This document shows, in pieces, positions 1 to 7,289 of a DNA stretch of 12,624 nt. Source of the DNA: CAYQQJ01 sp964515945. GTDB taxonomy: Bacteria; Pseudomonadota; Gammaproteobacteria; Pseudomonadales; Cellvibrionaceae. A model generated the notes under the pieces. That model was not told the origin of the DNA. It was given only the letters and a program-made list of their open reading frames with translations, and ran no database searches. Every line of letters begins with the position of its first letter. Position 1 is the first letter of the stretch. Position numbers and translations under genes: made by a program. Location: positions 1-12,624 of the forward strand of contig CAZEWY010000095.1 of assembly GCA_964515945.1 (NCBI GenBank), read 5' to 3'.

Positions 1-147
1 GCTGTTGGTCACCGCCGACTCGGCTTCAATGTGGATTTGTGCCGAGGCCCACACCGAGGTGCAGCAAAGGAGTGCGGCCAGGACATATTTGGGAATGGCG
101 AAACCCGTGTAGAGGCAGTGATGCCACCTATTCTGTTTGCATGTCAT
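1..147 (-). CDS. Secreted protein, N-terminal fragment (probable CBM6 at its start)
   Basis: The ATG at 147-145 opens a frame with no stop down to base 1, giving 49 visible residues; the rest lies outside the window. A GAGGG Shine-Dalgarno sequence at 156-160 sits 8 nt upstream, which supports this start. The product begins with a basic stretch, then a hydrophobic core (YVLAALLCCTSVWA) and a likely signal peptidase I site after ASA, so it is exported. The mature protein begins QIHIEAESAVTNS. The 'IEAES' motif is how CBM6 domains usually start, and the CBM6 domains elsewhere in this window begin with closely similar VEAEEY, VEAEDY, IQAEYY and TEAESY. I infer another secreted carbohydrate-active or carbohydrate-binding protein. 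Its catalytic function cannot be told from 49 residues. Confidence 0.72.
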   Translation of the reverse strand, partial: MTCKQNRWHHCLYTGFAIPKYVLAALLCCTSVWASAQIHIEAESAVTNS

Positions 148-304
148 AAGATTAGCCCTCTTATTGGATTTTATTATGTGTCTGCATTACTTTATTCCGG
201 TGTGTCACCACCTGTAGATGAATAGAACCGGATATCTCTCAACTTAGTGTGTTGGGCTGAATGTGTCGTTCTAATGAAGAGTGGTTTTGCTTAACCCGTT
301 AGCA

Positions 305-314
305 GAACGCGTTC
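305..314. promoter_or_regulatory. 10-bp perfect palindrome, possible operator
   Basis: GAACGCGTTC is a perfect palindrome with a central CG, about 158 bp upstream of the left-edge secreted gene and downstream of the AraC gene. LacI- and TetR-type regulators often bind CG-centred palindromes, but a 10-bp palindrome can also occur by chance. No clear -35/-10 pair was found beside it. Confidence 0.25.
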
Positions 315-317
315 GAC

Positions 318-370
318 AAAAATGACCTTATCAGAACCTGTCGATGAGACGCAGGGCCTGATAGGTTTTT
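318..370 (-). terminator. Probable terminator of the AraC-family gene
   Basis: Arms CCTTATCAG (326-334) and CTGATAGG (358-365) pair with one bulged base, and an inner CCTG (337-340) pairs with CAGG (352-355). Read on the minus strand, the hairpin is followed by TCATTTTTG; on the plus strand it is followed by TTTTT (366-370), so it could act both ways. It lies about 90 nt beyond the AraC-family stop codon and before the promoter region of the left-edge gene, a sensible place to end the regulator transcript. The interval 148-458 holds no convincing gene; apart from this hairpin and the palindrome at 305-314 I see nothing in it. Confidence 0.55.
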
Positions 371-458
371 GGGAGAGGCGGCACATCAAAAGGCAGAGGC
401 CAATAATAGAGAAGTGAGCCAAATAGCAAAAAATTCTAAGCCGACTGGCGGACGGCTC

Positions 459-1646
459 TCAGGTCTGAAGACGCGCCGCGCTTTTGTCCAGCTGCTGGTT
501 CTGACGATATTGCGATGGTGTCATGCCAAGAATTTTCTTGAAAAAGGTATTGAAGACGGATTTGCTGTTGAAACCCACTTCCAGATAAATATCTGTAATG
601 GTTTTGTCCTTGTCCTCGGGGGCTGACAAAATGCGTGTCGCTTCCTCAATGCGATAACCGTTAATGAATTCATAAAAATGAATGCCGAAGTGGCGGTTGA
701 TGATCATGGAAAGATCCTTGGCCGGTATATCCAGTTTTTCGGCGAGAATATCCAGCGTGATATCCGGCATCAGATAAGGCTTTTCCGCTCTCATGGCACG
801 GTCGATCTGCTCCGCGCAATCGGGATTCAGCAGCCGCTCATTGAGGGGCTTTTTGGGAGATTCCTTTTGCCTCACCGCCTCAAAGCTGGCGAAATAGCGG
901 ACGCTGGTAAACACCAGCAGGTTGACCAGGAAAAACAGCGAGTAATAGCCCGTCAGGCCGATATATTCAAAGACAATCAGCTCGTAATGCTGGTACAGGC
1001 TGACCAGCTTGGAAATACTCAGCACCACTTCCGTGCTCATCACCGACAGAAAGCCAATGACGAGCAGGTTGAGCCAGGTGAGATCAACCTTTTCGATATT
1101 GGAGTGAGTTGTTTTCAGCAGACCTTTATACCTGATGATCAGCTGCAAACAGCAGAGACCATAACCGACGCGCAGGCATTTCCCGAGGAATTCCACGAAG
1201 ACATAAGCCCCGCCATAGACAAACTCGTCGGTGCGGATAAGCTCAAGCCGCTCTGGCCTGGGCAGGCTGTAGAAGGCCACACACATAAAGAGAATAAACA
1301 GTATCAGGGGAACAAGGTGGACAGCATCAATCCTGCGCAGGCTGAAATCGCGGAATATCAACGATTTCACACAGAAATAGAGCAGGGCACCGTCCAGATA
1401 ATAGGCGGAGCCGCCAATAAAGAGCAGATCGGGGTGAAGCTCCCGTATTTTCCATTTGAATTCCGCGCCCCACAACATCAACTCGTGCAGTGGAATAAAC
1501 GCATGGGCCAACAAAAACGCGGCGAGAAAATAGGTGCTGGTCGATTTGCTGGTATTGGTGGCCAGCAGCAGGATTGCAAAGAAAAAGCACTGCATGGCCG
1601 TCATCAACAGAATGACGTCGTGGAAATTGAAGAGAACTTCGTTCAT
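459..1646 (-). CDS. Membrane-bound AraC-family transcriptional regulator
   Basis: The product is 395 residues. About the first 255 are strongly hydrophobic and can be read as some six or seven membrane spans (for example near residues 8-29, 37-57, 107-127, 190-210 and 230-250). The last ~100 residues form a double helix-turn-helix of AraC type, ending in the family signature around FFKKILGMTPSQYR, preceded by GYRIEEATRIL and ITDIYLEVGFNSKSVF. This resembles known regulators in which an integral-membrane sensor is joined directly to an AraC DNA-binding domain, so it would sense a signal at or in the inner membrane and act on nearby promoters. It is divergent from the GH5 gene across a ~490 bp gap, which makes that enzyme a likely target (inference). 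The Shine-Dalgarno sequence before the ATG at 1646 is poor, so the exact start is less certain. The ligand is unknown; a sugar released by the neighbouring enzymes is a guess. Confidence 0.88.
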   Translation of the reverse strand: MNEVLFNFHDVILLMTAMQCFFFAILLLATNTSKSTSTYFLAAFLLAHAFIPLHELMLWGAEFKWKIRELHPDLLFIGGSAYYLDGALLYFCVKSLIFRDFSLRRIDAVHLVPLILFILFMCVAFYSLPRPERLELIRTDEFVYGGAYVFVEFLGKCLRVGYGLCCLQLIIRYKGLLKTTHSNIEKVDLTWLNLLVIGFLSVMSTEVVLSISKLVSLYQHYELIVFEYIGLTGYYSLFFLVNLLVFTSVRYFASFEAVRQKESPKKPLNERLLNPDCAEQIDRAMRAEKPYLMPDITLDILAEKLDIPAKDLSMIINRHFGIHFYEFINGYRIEEATRILSAPEDKDKTITDIYLEVGFNSKSVFNTFFKKILGMTPSQYRQNQQLDKSAARLQT

Positions 1647-1713
1647 GGCGATCTGCCCAATAGTGAACCAGTGTTATTGTGTAATTCAGGTTCCTTTAGC
1701 TGCCGGTATATTC

Positions 1714-1738
1714 ATTTGCCACTTCCCAGTTTGCAAAT
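1714..1738. promoter_or_regulatory. Inverted repeat in the divergent promoter region, possible operator
   Basis: ATTTGC (1714-1719) and GCAAAT (1733-1738) form a 6-bp inverted repeat with a 13-bp spacer, about 70 bp upstream of the AraC-family start and on the GH5 side. The position suits a regulator site, but AraC proteins usually bind direct repeats, and no good -35/-10 pair could be assigned, so this is only a candidate. Confidence 0.25.
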
Positions 1739-1751
1739 CATAGCGGAATAG

Positions 1752-2026
1752 TTGCTGACGGGCCAGTGGGTACAGCCCCGGTCCAGAGAGAATCCGGCTG
1801 ACCATCGGACGCTCGCACGATGATAGCCTCTTCCGATAAGTTGCTGAAATACATGGGCTTTTAGGCGTCCGCCTGCGACCTACTTACCCGAACCCGCAAA
1901 AAAATGCATTTTTCTGGTTCGACTACGGCTACTCGGACGACGCCTTCCGCCGACTCCGATAATCTTCACCAAGCGTTTCGCGCAAGGGCTTTACCCTTTG
2001 TCGCCGCATGTGCTTCTCCCGCTTGA
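1752..2026 (+). other. Structured intergenic region or GH5 leader, no convincing gene
   Basis: This stretch between the AraC-family and GH5 genes has no well-supported gene. It holds a strong dyad at 1889-1921 and a tight hairpin AAGGG/CCCTT at 1984-1998, and it ends in a plus-strand terminator at 2027-2063. An open frame without an ATG, roughly 1839-1958, reads ...NPQKNAFFWFDYGYSDDAF..., and another open frame runs through the terminator; neither has a start codon or ribosome site. The arrangement would fit a long regulated leader or a small RNA ending at the terminator. I recognise no known riboswitch class. Confidence 0.4.
1889..1921. repeat. Nested palindrome
   Basis: A perfect 14-bp palindrome AAAAATGCATTTTT (1900-1913) is enclosed by a second pair of arms, CGAACC (1889-1894) and GGTTCG (1916-1921). 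As RNA it would fold into a long, slightly interrupted hairpin; as DNA it is a symmetric AT-rich site. It lies about 220 bp upstream of the GH5 start. It could be a protein-binding site, part of a leader RNA, or a dispersed repeat element. Confidence 0.6.
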
Positions 2027-2063
2027 CCCCGTCTGTTTTGCCTGTAAATCAGACGGGGTTTTT
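2027..2063 (+). terminator. Rho-independent terminator upstream of the GH5 gene
   Basis: CCCCGTCTG (2027-2035) pairs perfectly with CAGACGGGG (2050-2058) over 9 bp with a 14-nt loop, followed directly by TTTTT (2059-2063). This is a textbook intrinsic terminator on the plus strand. No plus-strand gene precedes it, and it sits only 77 nt before the GH5 start codon. It therefore either ends a non-coding transcript or works as an attenuator within the GH5 leader. Confidence 0.8.
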
Positions 2064-2123
2064 GTGAGAGGGAAGTGTGCGAGAGGGAAAGAAAGTTATG
2101 CCTGGATCAAAATCGAACACAAT

Positions 2124-2130
2124 AAAGGAG
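2124..2130 (+). promoter_or_regulatory. Ribosome binding site that decides the GH5 start
   Basis: AAAGGAG lies 9 nt before the ATG at 2140. The frame is open further upstream to a GTG at 2077, but that start would put 21 mostly polar residues ahead of the lipoprotein signal. The 2140 start places the signal peptide at the very N-terminus, so it is preferred. Confidence 0.85.
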
Positions 2131-2139
2131 ACGATCAAG

Positions 2140-4647
2140 ATGCTGAATAGATTCAGATTGCGATGGACGTGTCTTTCCACGCGGGGTTTCATCCTGGTTG
2201 CCGTGCTCGCCAGCCTTAGCCTCGTTGCATGTGGTGGCAAGGACGGGGGGAAAGGCAAGCCTGCGGACATGTTGCACGCCGAGGGCACCCAATGGGTCAA
2301 GGACGACGGCACAGCAGTCGCCTTGAAAGGCACCAACCTGGGCAACTGGCTGCTGCAGGAATTCTGGATGATGGCGCAAAGCACCGACGCCGTGAACGAC
2401 CAGTGTACCCTGGAGGCAACCCTCGACGAGCGCTTCGGGTTTGAAGAGCGGGAACGTCTGATGACCCTGTTTCGCGATAGCTGGATCACTGATCGCGACT
2501 GGGACCTGATGGCGGAATTCGGTCTGAATGTGGTGCGCATACCCTTTGCCTACAACCTGATCGAGGATGAAAACAATCCCAAAACACTGCGGGAAGATGC
2601 CTGGCATTACCTCGACTATGCCATTGCGCAGGCAGAGGCGCACGACATGTACGTGATCCTCGACCTTCACGGCGCTGTGGGCAGCCAGGGTTGGGAGCAT
2701 CACAGCGGTTGCGCCAACCGCAACTGGTATTGGGATGGCGGCAACGGTCAGCCCGCGTCCTACTATCAGGAGCGCACCATCTGGCTGTGGGAACAGATCG
2801 CCAAGCGCTATAAAAACTATTCGGCGGTTGCGGGTTATGGCCTGCTCAATGAGCCCTGGGGTACGGATCCCGAAACCCTGGCAGACGCCATCGAAGAACT
2901 CTATAAGGCGGTCCGGGCTATCGACAGGAATCACGTGATTATCCTGCCGGGCCACAGTGCTGGCATAGACGCCTACGGCGATCCCGCCGAGCGGGGCATG
3001 ACCAAGGTCGCCTTCGAAATGCACTTTTATCCGGGTATTTTCGGCTGGGGCCAGATCGGTTATCAGGTTCATCGCGATTGGCTCAGATGTGGACCCGAGG
3101 GCACTGGCGGCGTCTGCGAGTGGAATCAGCGCCTGACGGACCTGGACACACCTTTCCTGATCGGCGAGTTCCAGCCCTGGACCGGGCTCGGCATCGAACT
3201 GGGCGGCAAAATCGCCCGCGCGACATACGACACCTATGCCGACTATGGCTGGGCCGCCACCAACTGGGCCTACAAAGTCGTCACCAATGGCGGCGGCCAG
3301 GGCAGCGGAACCTGGGGCATGGTCACCAACCTGAGCGATAACAGCGTTCTGGTGAAGGCCAATACCTGGGCCTGTGACAACTGGGATTCCACCTTTGCCA
3401 CTGCCTGTGACACGGCCACGGAAAGCCTGACCATCAGCGGTACGGGAGAGCGCACCCTGTATTTGGTGATCAAGGCCGGCGCAACGCCCGACGGCAGCCT
3501 CGATGTCACTTTCGACAAAGTGAGTCTGACTGACGACAGTACCGGCACCGATGTCATCAACAACGGCAATTTTGGTTCCGCCGCGGGCTGGACGCCCTGG
3601 ACCATCGTGGGTGAACAGACGCTGGATTTCAGTTTCACCGGTGATGCCCCCGCGGGCAGCGACAGCCCTGTGTTGCGGATGACCGGCGGCGCCGATGTGA
3701 ATGCCGGCATTTATCAGGCCATAACGGTAACAGGAGGTCAGAGCTACACCTTGAGTGGTGTCTTCAGGGACAACGCCAGCAGCAATGCCTGGGCGGAAGT
3801 CTATCTGGTCAATGAGCCGCCGGTTACCGGCGTGGACGTCACGGGTGAGCAACTTCCGACGCTGGACTTCACCAGCGCATCCATCGAGCAAATCGAAGCT
3901 TTGTTCAAGTCGTTCGCCACCATGGAATACGATGTGCATCAGGGGCTGATGCACTGGCTGACGACCGATGAACCGACCGACTTGTTCAGCCTGCCGGCAC
4001 CGCCGCAAAACCTGACGCTGACGACGAATGCCGATGGCATTTATCTGCAATGGGCCGCCAACAGCGAAAGCGACCTGACCGGTTACAACGTCTACCGCAG
4101 TACCACACCGGGGGCAGGTTACACGCTGCTGGCCGAAGGGATTCAGGTTTCCAATTACACGGATTCCACCACTGCCGCCGAGCTGACATACTACTACGTG
4201 GTAACGGCGGTGGACGCGGAAGACGAAAGCTACAACAGCAATGAAGTTGCCACTGAAATTGTTTTCCAGACAATTCCCGGCACCATTCAGGCCGAATACT
4301 ACAGCGCCATGTCCGGTATTCAGACCGAAACCACCAGTGACACTGGTGGCGGTCTCAATGTGGGTTATGTGGAACCCGGTGACTGGTTTGAATATCAGGT
4401 GGACGTGGCAACGGCGGGGACCTACACCCTGGAGTACCGCCTCGCGAGCCAGGACGGTAGTACTGGATTTGAATTGTGGGCGGACGGCGTCCAGATCGAC
4501 AGCCGCGCCGTTGAGGCTACGGGAGGCTGGCAGAGTTTCGTAACCGTGACGACGGAGGTAACCCTGACCGAAGGCGAGCAGACCTTGCGCTTTGAAGCGC
4601 TGGGTGGTGGCTGGAATCTTAATTGGATAAGGTTTTCCGCTAATTAA
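2140..4647 (+). CDS. GH5-type glycoside hydrolase lipoprotein with inserted binding module, FN3 and CBM6
   Basis: The product is 835 residues. The signal peptide ends in a lipobox (LVAC, Cys31) followed by Gly, so an outer-membrane lipoprotein is likely. The GH5 barrel starts near residue 45 with GTNLGNWLLQEFW; later motifs are LNVVRIPFAYN, VILDLHGAVGSQ, the acid/base Glu238 in LLNEPWG, MHFYPG, and the nucleophile Glu343 in LIGEFQPW. Residues ~395-577 are a beta-sandwich-like region (NNGNFG..GW, IYQAITVTGGQSYTLSG) resembling CBM4/9. Residues ~578-617 look like the missing last helix of the barrel. An FN3 domain (~619-708) and a C-terminal CBM6 (~712-835, ending NLNWIRF) follow. The DLHGAxGSQ and LNEP motifs recall GH5 enzymes acting on beta-1,3-glucans; I infer a beta-glucanase, but cellulose or mixed-linkage glucan is possible. 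It is followed by the GH3 gene on the same strand. Confidence 0.9.
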   Translation: MLNRFRLRWTCLSTRGFILVAVLASLSLVACGGKDGGKGKPADMLHAEGTQWVKDDGTAVALKGTNLGNWLLQEFWMMAQSTDAVNDQCTLEATLDERFGFEERERLMTLFRDSWITDRDWDLMAEFGLNVVRIPFAYNLIEDENNPKTLREDAWHYLDYAIAQAEAHDMYVILDLHGAVGSQGWEHHSGCANRNWYWDGGNGQPASYYQERTIWLWEQIAKRYKNYSAVAGYGLLNEPWGTDPETLADAIEELYKAVRAIDRNHVIILPGHSAGIDAYGDPAERGMTKVAFEMHFYPGIFGWGQIGYQVHRDWLRCGPEGTGGVCEWNQRLTDLDTPFLIGEFQPWTGLGIELGGKIARATYDTYADYGWAATNWAYKVVTNGGGQGSGTWGMVTNLSDNSVLVKANTWACDNWDSTFATACDTATESLTISGTGERTLYLVIKAGATPDGSLDVTFDKVSLTDDSTGTDVINNGNFGSAAGWTPWTIVGEQTLDFSFTGDAPAGSDSPVLRMTGGADVNAGIYQAITVTGGQSYTLSGVFRDNASSNAWAEVYLVNEPPVTGVDVTGEQLPTLDFTSASIEQIEALFKSFATMEYDVHQGLMHWLTTDEPTDLFSLPAPPQNLTLTTNADGIYLQWAANSESDLTGYNVYRSTTPGAGYTLLAEGIQVSNYTDSTTAAELTYYYVVTAVDAEDESYNSNEVATEIVFQTIPGTIQAEYYSAMSGIQTETTSDTGGGLNVGYVEPGDWFEYQVDVATAGTYTLEYRLASQDGSTGFELWADGVQIDSRAVEATGGWQSFVTVTTEVTLTEGEQTLRFEALGGGWNLNWIRFSAN

Positions 4648-4708
4648 GATTAATATGTGCTGGCCCACAAACTCCAAAGACATGAATTCGGTGTTTGCTG
4701 TTGTGACC

Positions 4709-4893
4709 GTCGCCAGCAGGCGACCGCCAAGGACGGCGGAAGGTAGGGTAACGCAGGACGCGGTTACCGAGATGCTGGTGTAGAGCCTACAGGGACGTAT
4801 TTACTCGCCACATCCCTGTGGCTCGCCCTTCGGGCAGCTACGCTGTATAAATCAGCTATCCTGCTGATTTGCCACGGCGTGTCACAGCAGTGA
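4709..4893. repeat. Run of eight small hairpins between the GH5 and GH3 genes
   Basis: Successive inverted repeats fill this stretch: GTCGCC/GGCGAC (4709-4724), CCGCC/GGCGG (4724-4739), GGTAAC/GTTACC (4747-4768), TGTAG/CTACA (4779-4791), GCCACA/TGTGGC (4807-4822), GCCC/GGGC (4825-4835), AAATCAGC/GCTGATTT (4849-4870) and TCAC/GTGA (4882-4893). The centre is also symmetric at a larger scale: CGTCCCTGTAGGCTC on the minus strand near 4783-4797 resembles CATCCCTGTGGCTC on the plus strand near 4811-4824. From memory, similar hairpin-rich intergenic sequences recur in other gammaproteobacterial genomes, which suggests a dispersed repeat element. With its flanks (4648-4987) this interval holds no gene. 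Confidence 0.65.
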
Positions 4894-4935
4894 ATGCCGG
4901 ATTCATGTCTCCCCGAAACAAAAAAATATTTCAAC

Positions 4936-4963
4936 AAAAAAAAGCGGCAACTTATGAAGCCGC
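4936..4963 (-). terminator. Terminator-like hairpin facing the minus strand, in the GH3 leader
   Basis: GCGGC (4944-4948) pairs with GCCGC (4959-4963) around a 10-nt loop. Read on the minus strand, the stem is followed by eight T residues (opposite A4936-A4943), as in an intrinsic terminator. It lies 14 nt ahead of the GH3 Shine-Dalgarno sequence. No minus-strand gene feeds into it, so it may block antisense transcription out of the GH3 gene, or act on the plus strand as a 5' leader hairpin. Confidence 0.5.
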
Positions 4964-4987
4964 ATTGAATTCCCACGGGAGATACTT

Positions 4988-7285
4988 GTGAAAAAATTGT
5001 CTTATTGTTTCCGCTCGGCGCTCTTGATGATGGCGATCGCGGCACCCTTGATGGCCGCGCAGGCGGATAGCTCTGTAAATAGATCTGTAAATAGTTCCAT
5101 GGAAGCGAAAATTAACAAATTATTGTCGGAAATGACCCTGGAGCAGAAGATCGGTCAGATGGCATTGCGCGACTGGGGCGTTTATTCCGCCGAGGCCATT
5201 CCCGCCGTCAAACAGGCGGTGCGTGAAGGCAGGATCGGCGGCTTCCTCAATGTCAACTTCAACGTGGCTGACGACAATGCCTTTGCCGAACTGCAACGTA
5301 TCGCCGTGGAAGAAAGCCCACTCGGTATCCCCCTCATCTTTGGCCAGGATGTTATCCATGGCTATGAAACCATCTTCCCCATCCCGCTGGGGCAGGCGGC
5401 TACCTGGAACCCGGAGACTGTGGAGACCGGTGCCCGCGTGGCCGCCAAAGAGGCCAGCACCGACGGCATTCGCTGGACCTTCGCCCCCATGATCGACATC
5501 AGCCGGGACCCGCGCTGGGGGCGTATTGCCGAGAGTCTGGGTGAAGATCCATATCTGGCATCAGTTTTAGGCGTGGCCATGGTCAAGGGTTTTCAGGGCG
5601 ACGACCTGAGTGACCCCACCAGCCTGGCGGCCTGTGCCAAGCATTTTGTCGGTTATGGCGCCGCCGAAGGTGGGCGTGACTACAACAGCGCGTATATCCC
5701 CGAGGGAACCCTGCGCGATGTTTATCTGCCGCCCTTCAAAGCCGTTGTCGATGCCGGTATCGCATCGCTGATGAGTTCCTACAGCACGCTCAACAATGTG
5801 CCTGCTACCGGCAATCGTTTTTTGATGAAGCAAATACTGCGCGATGAATGGGACTTTGACGGCTTCGTCGTCAGCGACTGGAATGCCGTTATGGAAATGA
5901 TTCCCCACGGCTACGCGCGCGATGCCAAACACGCGGCGCAACTGGCCGCCAATGCTGGCATTGACTTTGAAATGCACACGCACACCTATGAAGATCATCT
6001 GGCCGATTTGATCGAAGAAGGCAAATTTACCGAGCAGCAACTGGATCAGGCCGTGCGTAATCTGTTGCGCGTAAAACTGCGTTTGGGACTTTGGGAAAAT
6101 CCTTATCCGCGTTCAAACCGCGACCAGGTCATGCTCAATGAAGACTTCCTGGCGGAGGCCAAAAACGCGGCGCGGCAGAGTTTTGTACTGCTGAAAAACG
6201 ACGGCGGCCTGTTGCCTCTCAGCAAAAGCCAAACGGTTGCCGTGATCGGTCCCCTGGCGGACGCACCCTTCGAACAATTGGGCACCTGGATCTACAACGG
6301 TAAAAAGGAAGATACCCGCACATTGTTACCGGCGATCCAGAAGCTGGTCGGCGAGAACAAGGTGATTTATGCGAAAGGCCTGGCCTACAGCCGCGATAAA
6401 AGCACTGAAGCCTTTGACCAGGCCGTCGAAGCCGCGAAAAAGGCGGACCTTGTGCTCTATGTTGGTGGCGAGGAGGCCGTACTCACGGGTGAAGGCCACA
6501 GCCGCGGGGATATTTCGCTGCCCGGTGCGCAACAGCAACTCATGACCGCGCTCGCGAAAACTGGCAAACCACTGGTGATGGTCATCATGGCCGGACGTCC
6601 CATCGAACTCGGTCAGACCCTGGAGCAGGCCGATGCCATACTCATGGCCTGGCATCCGGGCACCATGGGTGGCCCTGCGCTGGCCGAAGTGCTTTATGGT
6701 GAAGTCTCCCCCTCGGGGCGGCTGCCGCTGACCTGGCCCGTGGCGGAAGGGCAGATACCCATTTACTACAACCACATGAGTACTGGTCGGCCGCCTTCGG
6801 ATGACAACTACACGCGTATGGACGACATCGGGCAGGGCGTTTTTCAGCATCAGCCGGGCAACTCATCCAACCTGCTGGATTACGGCCACAAGCCACAATT
6901 CCCCTTCGGTTTCGGCCTGACTTACTCGAGCTTTGAATACGACAAGCTGAACCTGAACCGGAAGAAAATTGCCCTGGGCGAAAGCCTGGAAATATCCGCG
7001 CGTATAAAAAACACCGGCGATACAAGGGCGACCGAAGTGGTGCAGCTCTATGTGCAGGACGTGGTGGGCGACGTCACGCGACCGGTGCGGGAACTCAAAG
7101 GCTTTCAGCGCGTGACGCTGAAGCCGGGACAATCCCAGACTGTCACCTTTGAAATTCATACCGATGATCTGGCGTTTCACAACCAGGACATGGAACTGGT
7201 GACTGAACCCGGTGATTTCAATGTCTGGATAGCGCCTAACGCCGCGGCAGGTTTGAAGGGGAGTTTTGTGGTGGAGGGATTTTGA
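4988..7285 (+). CDS. Exported GH3 beta-glucosidase (BglX-like)
   Basis: The product is 765 residues, about the length of E. coli BglX. It starts at GTG 4988 with GGGAG (4977-4981) 6 nt upstream. The N-terminus (MKKLSYCFRSALLMMAIAAP...) is a signal peptide with a probable cut after AQA, so the enzyme is periplasmic or secreted. The GH3 barrel (~35-390) carries PRWGRIAESLGEDPYL, the KHFVGYGA substrate-binding stretch and the nucleophile Asp297 in VVSDWNAV. The alpha/beta sandwich (~400-620) contains GEEAVLTGEGHSR, where Glu502 lines up with the BglX acid/base. A C-terminal FN3-like domain (~660-755) includes NTGDTRATEVVQLYV and PVRELKGF. GH3 enzymes of this type release glucose from the non-reducing end of beta-gluco-oligosaccharides. 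Downstream of GH5 it would finish beta-glucan breakdown; linkage preference cannot be read from sequence. The 340 bp hairpin-rich gap argues for its own promoter or a processed transcript. Confidence 0.94.
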   Translation: MKKLSYCFRSALLMMAIAAPLMAAQADSSVNRSVNSSMEAKINKLLSEMTLEQKIGQMALRDWGVYSAEAIPAVKQAVREGRIGGFLNVNFNVADDNAFAELQRIAVEESPLGIPLIFGQDVIHGYETIFPIPLGQAATWNPETVETGARVAAKEASTDGIRWTFAPMIDISRDPRWGRIAESLGEDPYLASVLGVAMVKGFQGDDLSDPTSLAACAKHFVGYGAAEGGRDYNSAYIPEGTLRDVYLPPFKAVVDAGIASLMSSYSTLNNVPATGNRFLMKQILRDEWDFDGFVVSDWNAVMEMIPHGYARDAKHAAQLAANAGIDFEMHTHTYEDHLADLIEEGKFTEQQLDQAVRNLLRVKLRLGLWENPYPRSNRDQVMLNEDFLAEAKNAARQSFVLLKNDGGLLPLSKSQTVAVIGPLADAPFEQLGTWIYNGKKEDTRTLLPAIQKLVGENKVIYAKGLAYSRDKSTEAFDQAVEAAKKADLVLYVGGEEAVLTGEGHSRGDISLPGAQQQLMTALAKTGKPLVMVIMAGRPIELGQTLEQADAILMAWHPGTMGGPALAEVLYGEVSPSGRLPLTWPVAEGQIPIYYNHMSTGRPPSDDNYTRMDDIGQGVFQHQPGNSSNLLDYGHKPQFPFGFGLTYSSFEYDKLNLNRKKIALGESLEISARIKNTGDTRATEVVQLYVQDVVGDVTRPVRELKGFQRVTLKPGQSQTVTFEIHTDDLAFHNQDMELVTEPGDFNVWIAPNAAAGLKGSFVVEGF

Positions 7286-7289
7286 GTTT

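Noticed and set aside
161..170. TTATTGGATT shared with 10831-10840, both just upstream of minus-strand starts
   Set aside because: A 10-base match is expected many times by chance in a window of this size, and the distances to the two start codons differ.
678..1751. 357-codon open frame on the plus strand opposite the AraC-family gene
   Set aside because: The translation is rich in Gln and His without domain signals, while the opposite strand encodes clear membrane spans and an AraC signature.
1911..1930. GGTTCGACT resembling a tRNA T-arm
   Set aside because: The flanking bases do not form the 5-bp T-stem, and no acceptor stem or anticodon arm can be drawn around it.
1839..1958. Short open frame reading NPQKNAFFWFDYGYSDDAF
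   Set aside because: It has no ATG, GTG or TTG start with a ribosome site and spans the nested palindrome, so it is not called as a gene. It could be a remnant or part of a repeat.
2066..2089. GAGAGGGAA repeated at a 15-bp interval before the GH5 gene
   Set aside because: Only two short purine-rich copies occur. They may act as extra weak ribosome sites, but nothing in the sequence supports a specific role.
2107..4683. 858-codon open frame on the minus strand opposite the GH5 gene
   Set aside because: It mirrors the GH5 gene across its full length, has no recognisable domain and no good ribosome site. The GH5 strand has catalytic motifs, a lipobox and three further domains, so the antisense frame is a by-product of codon bias.
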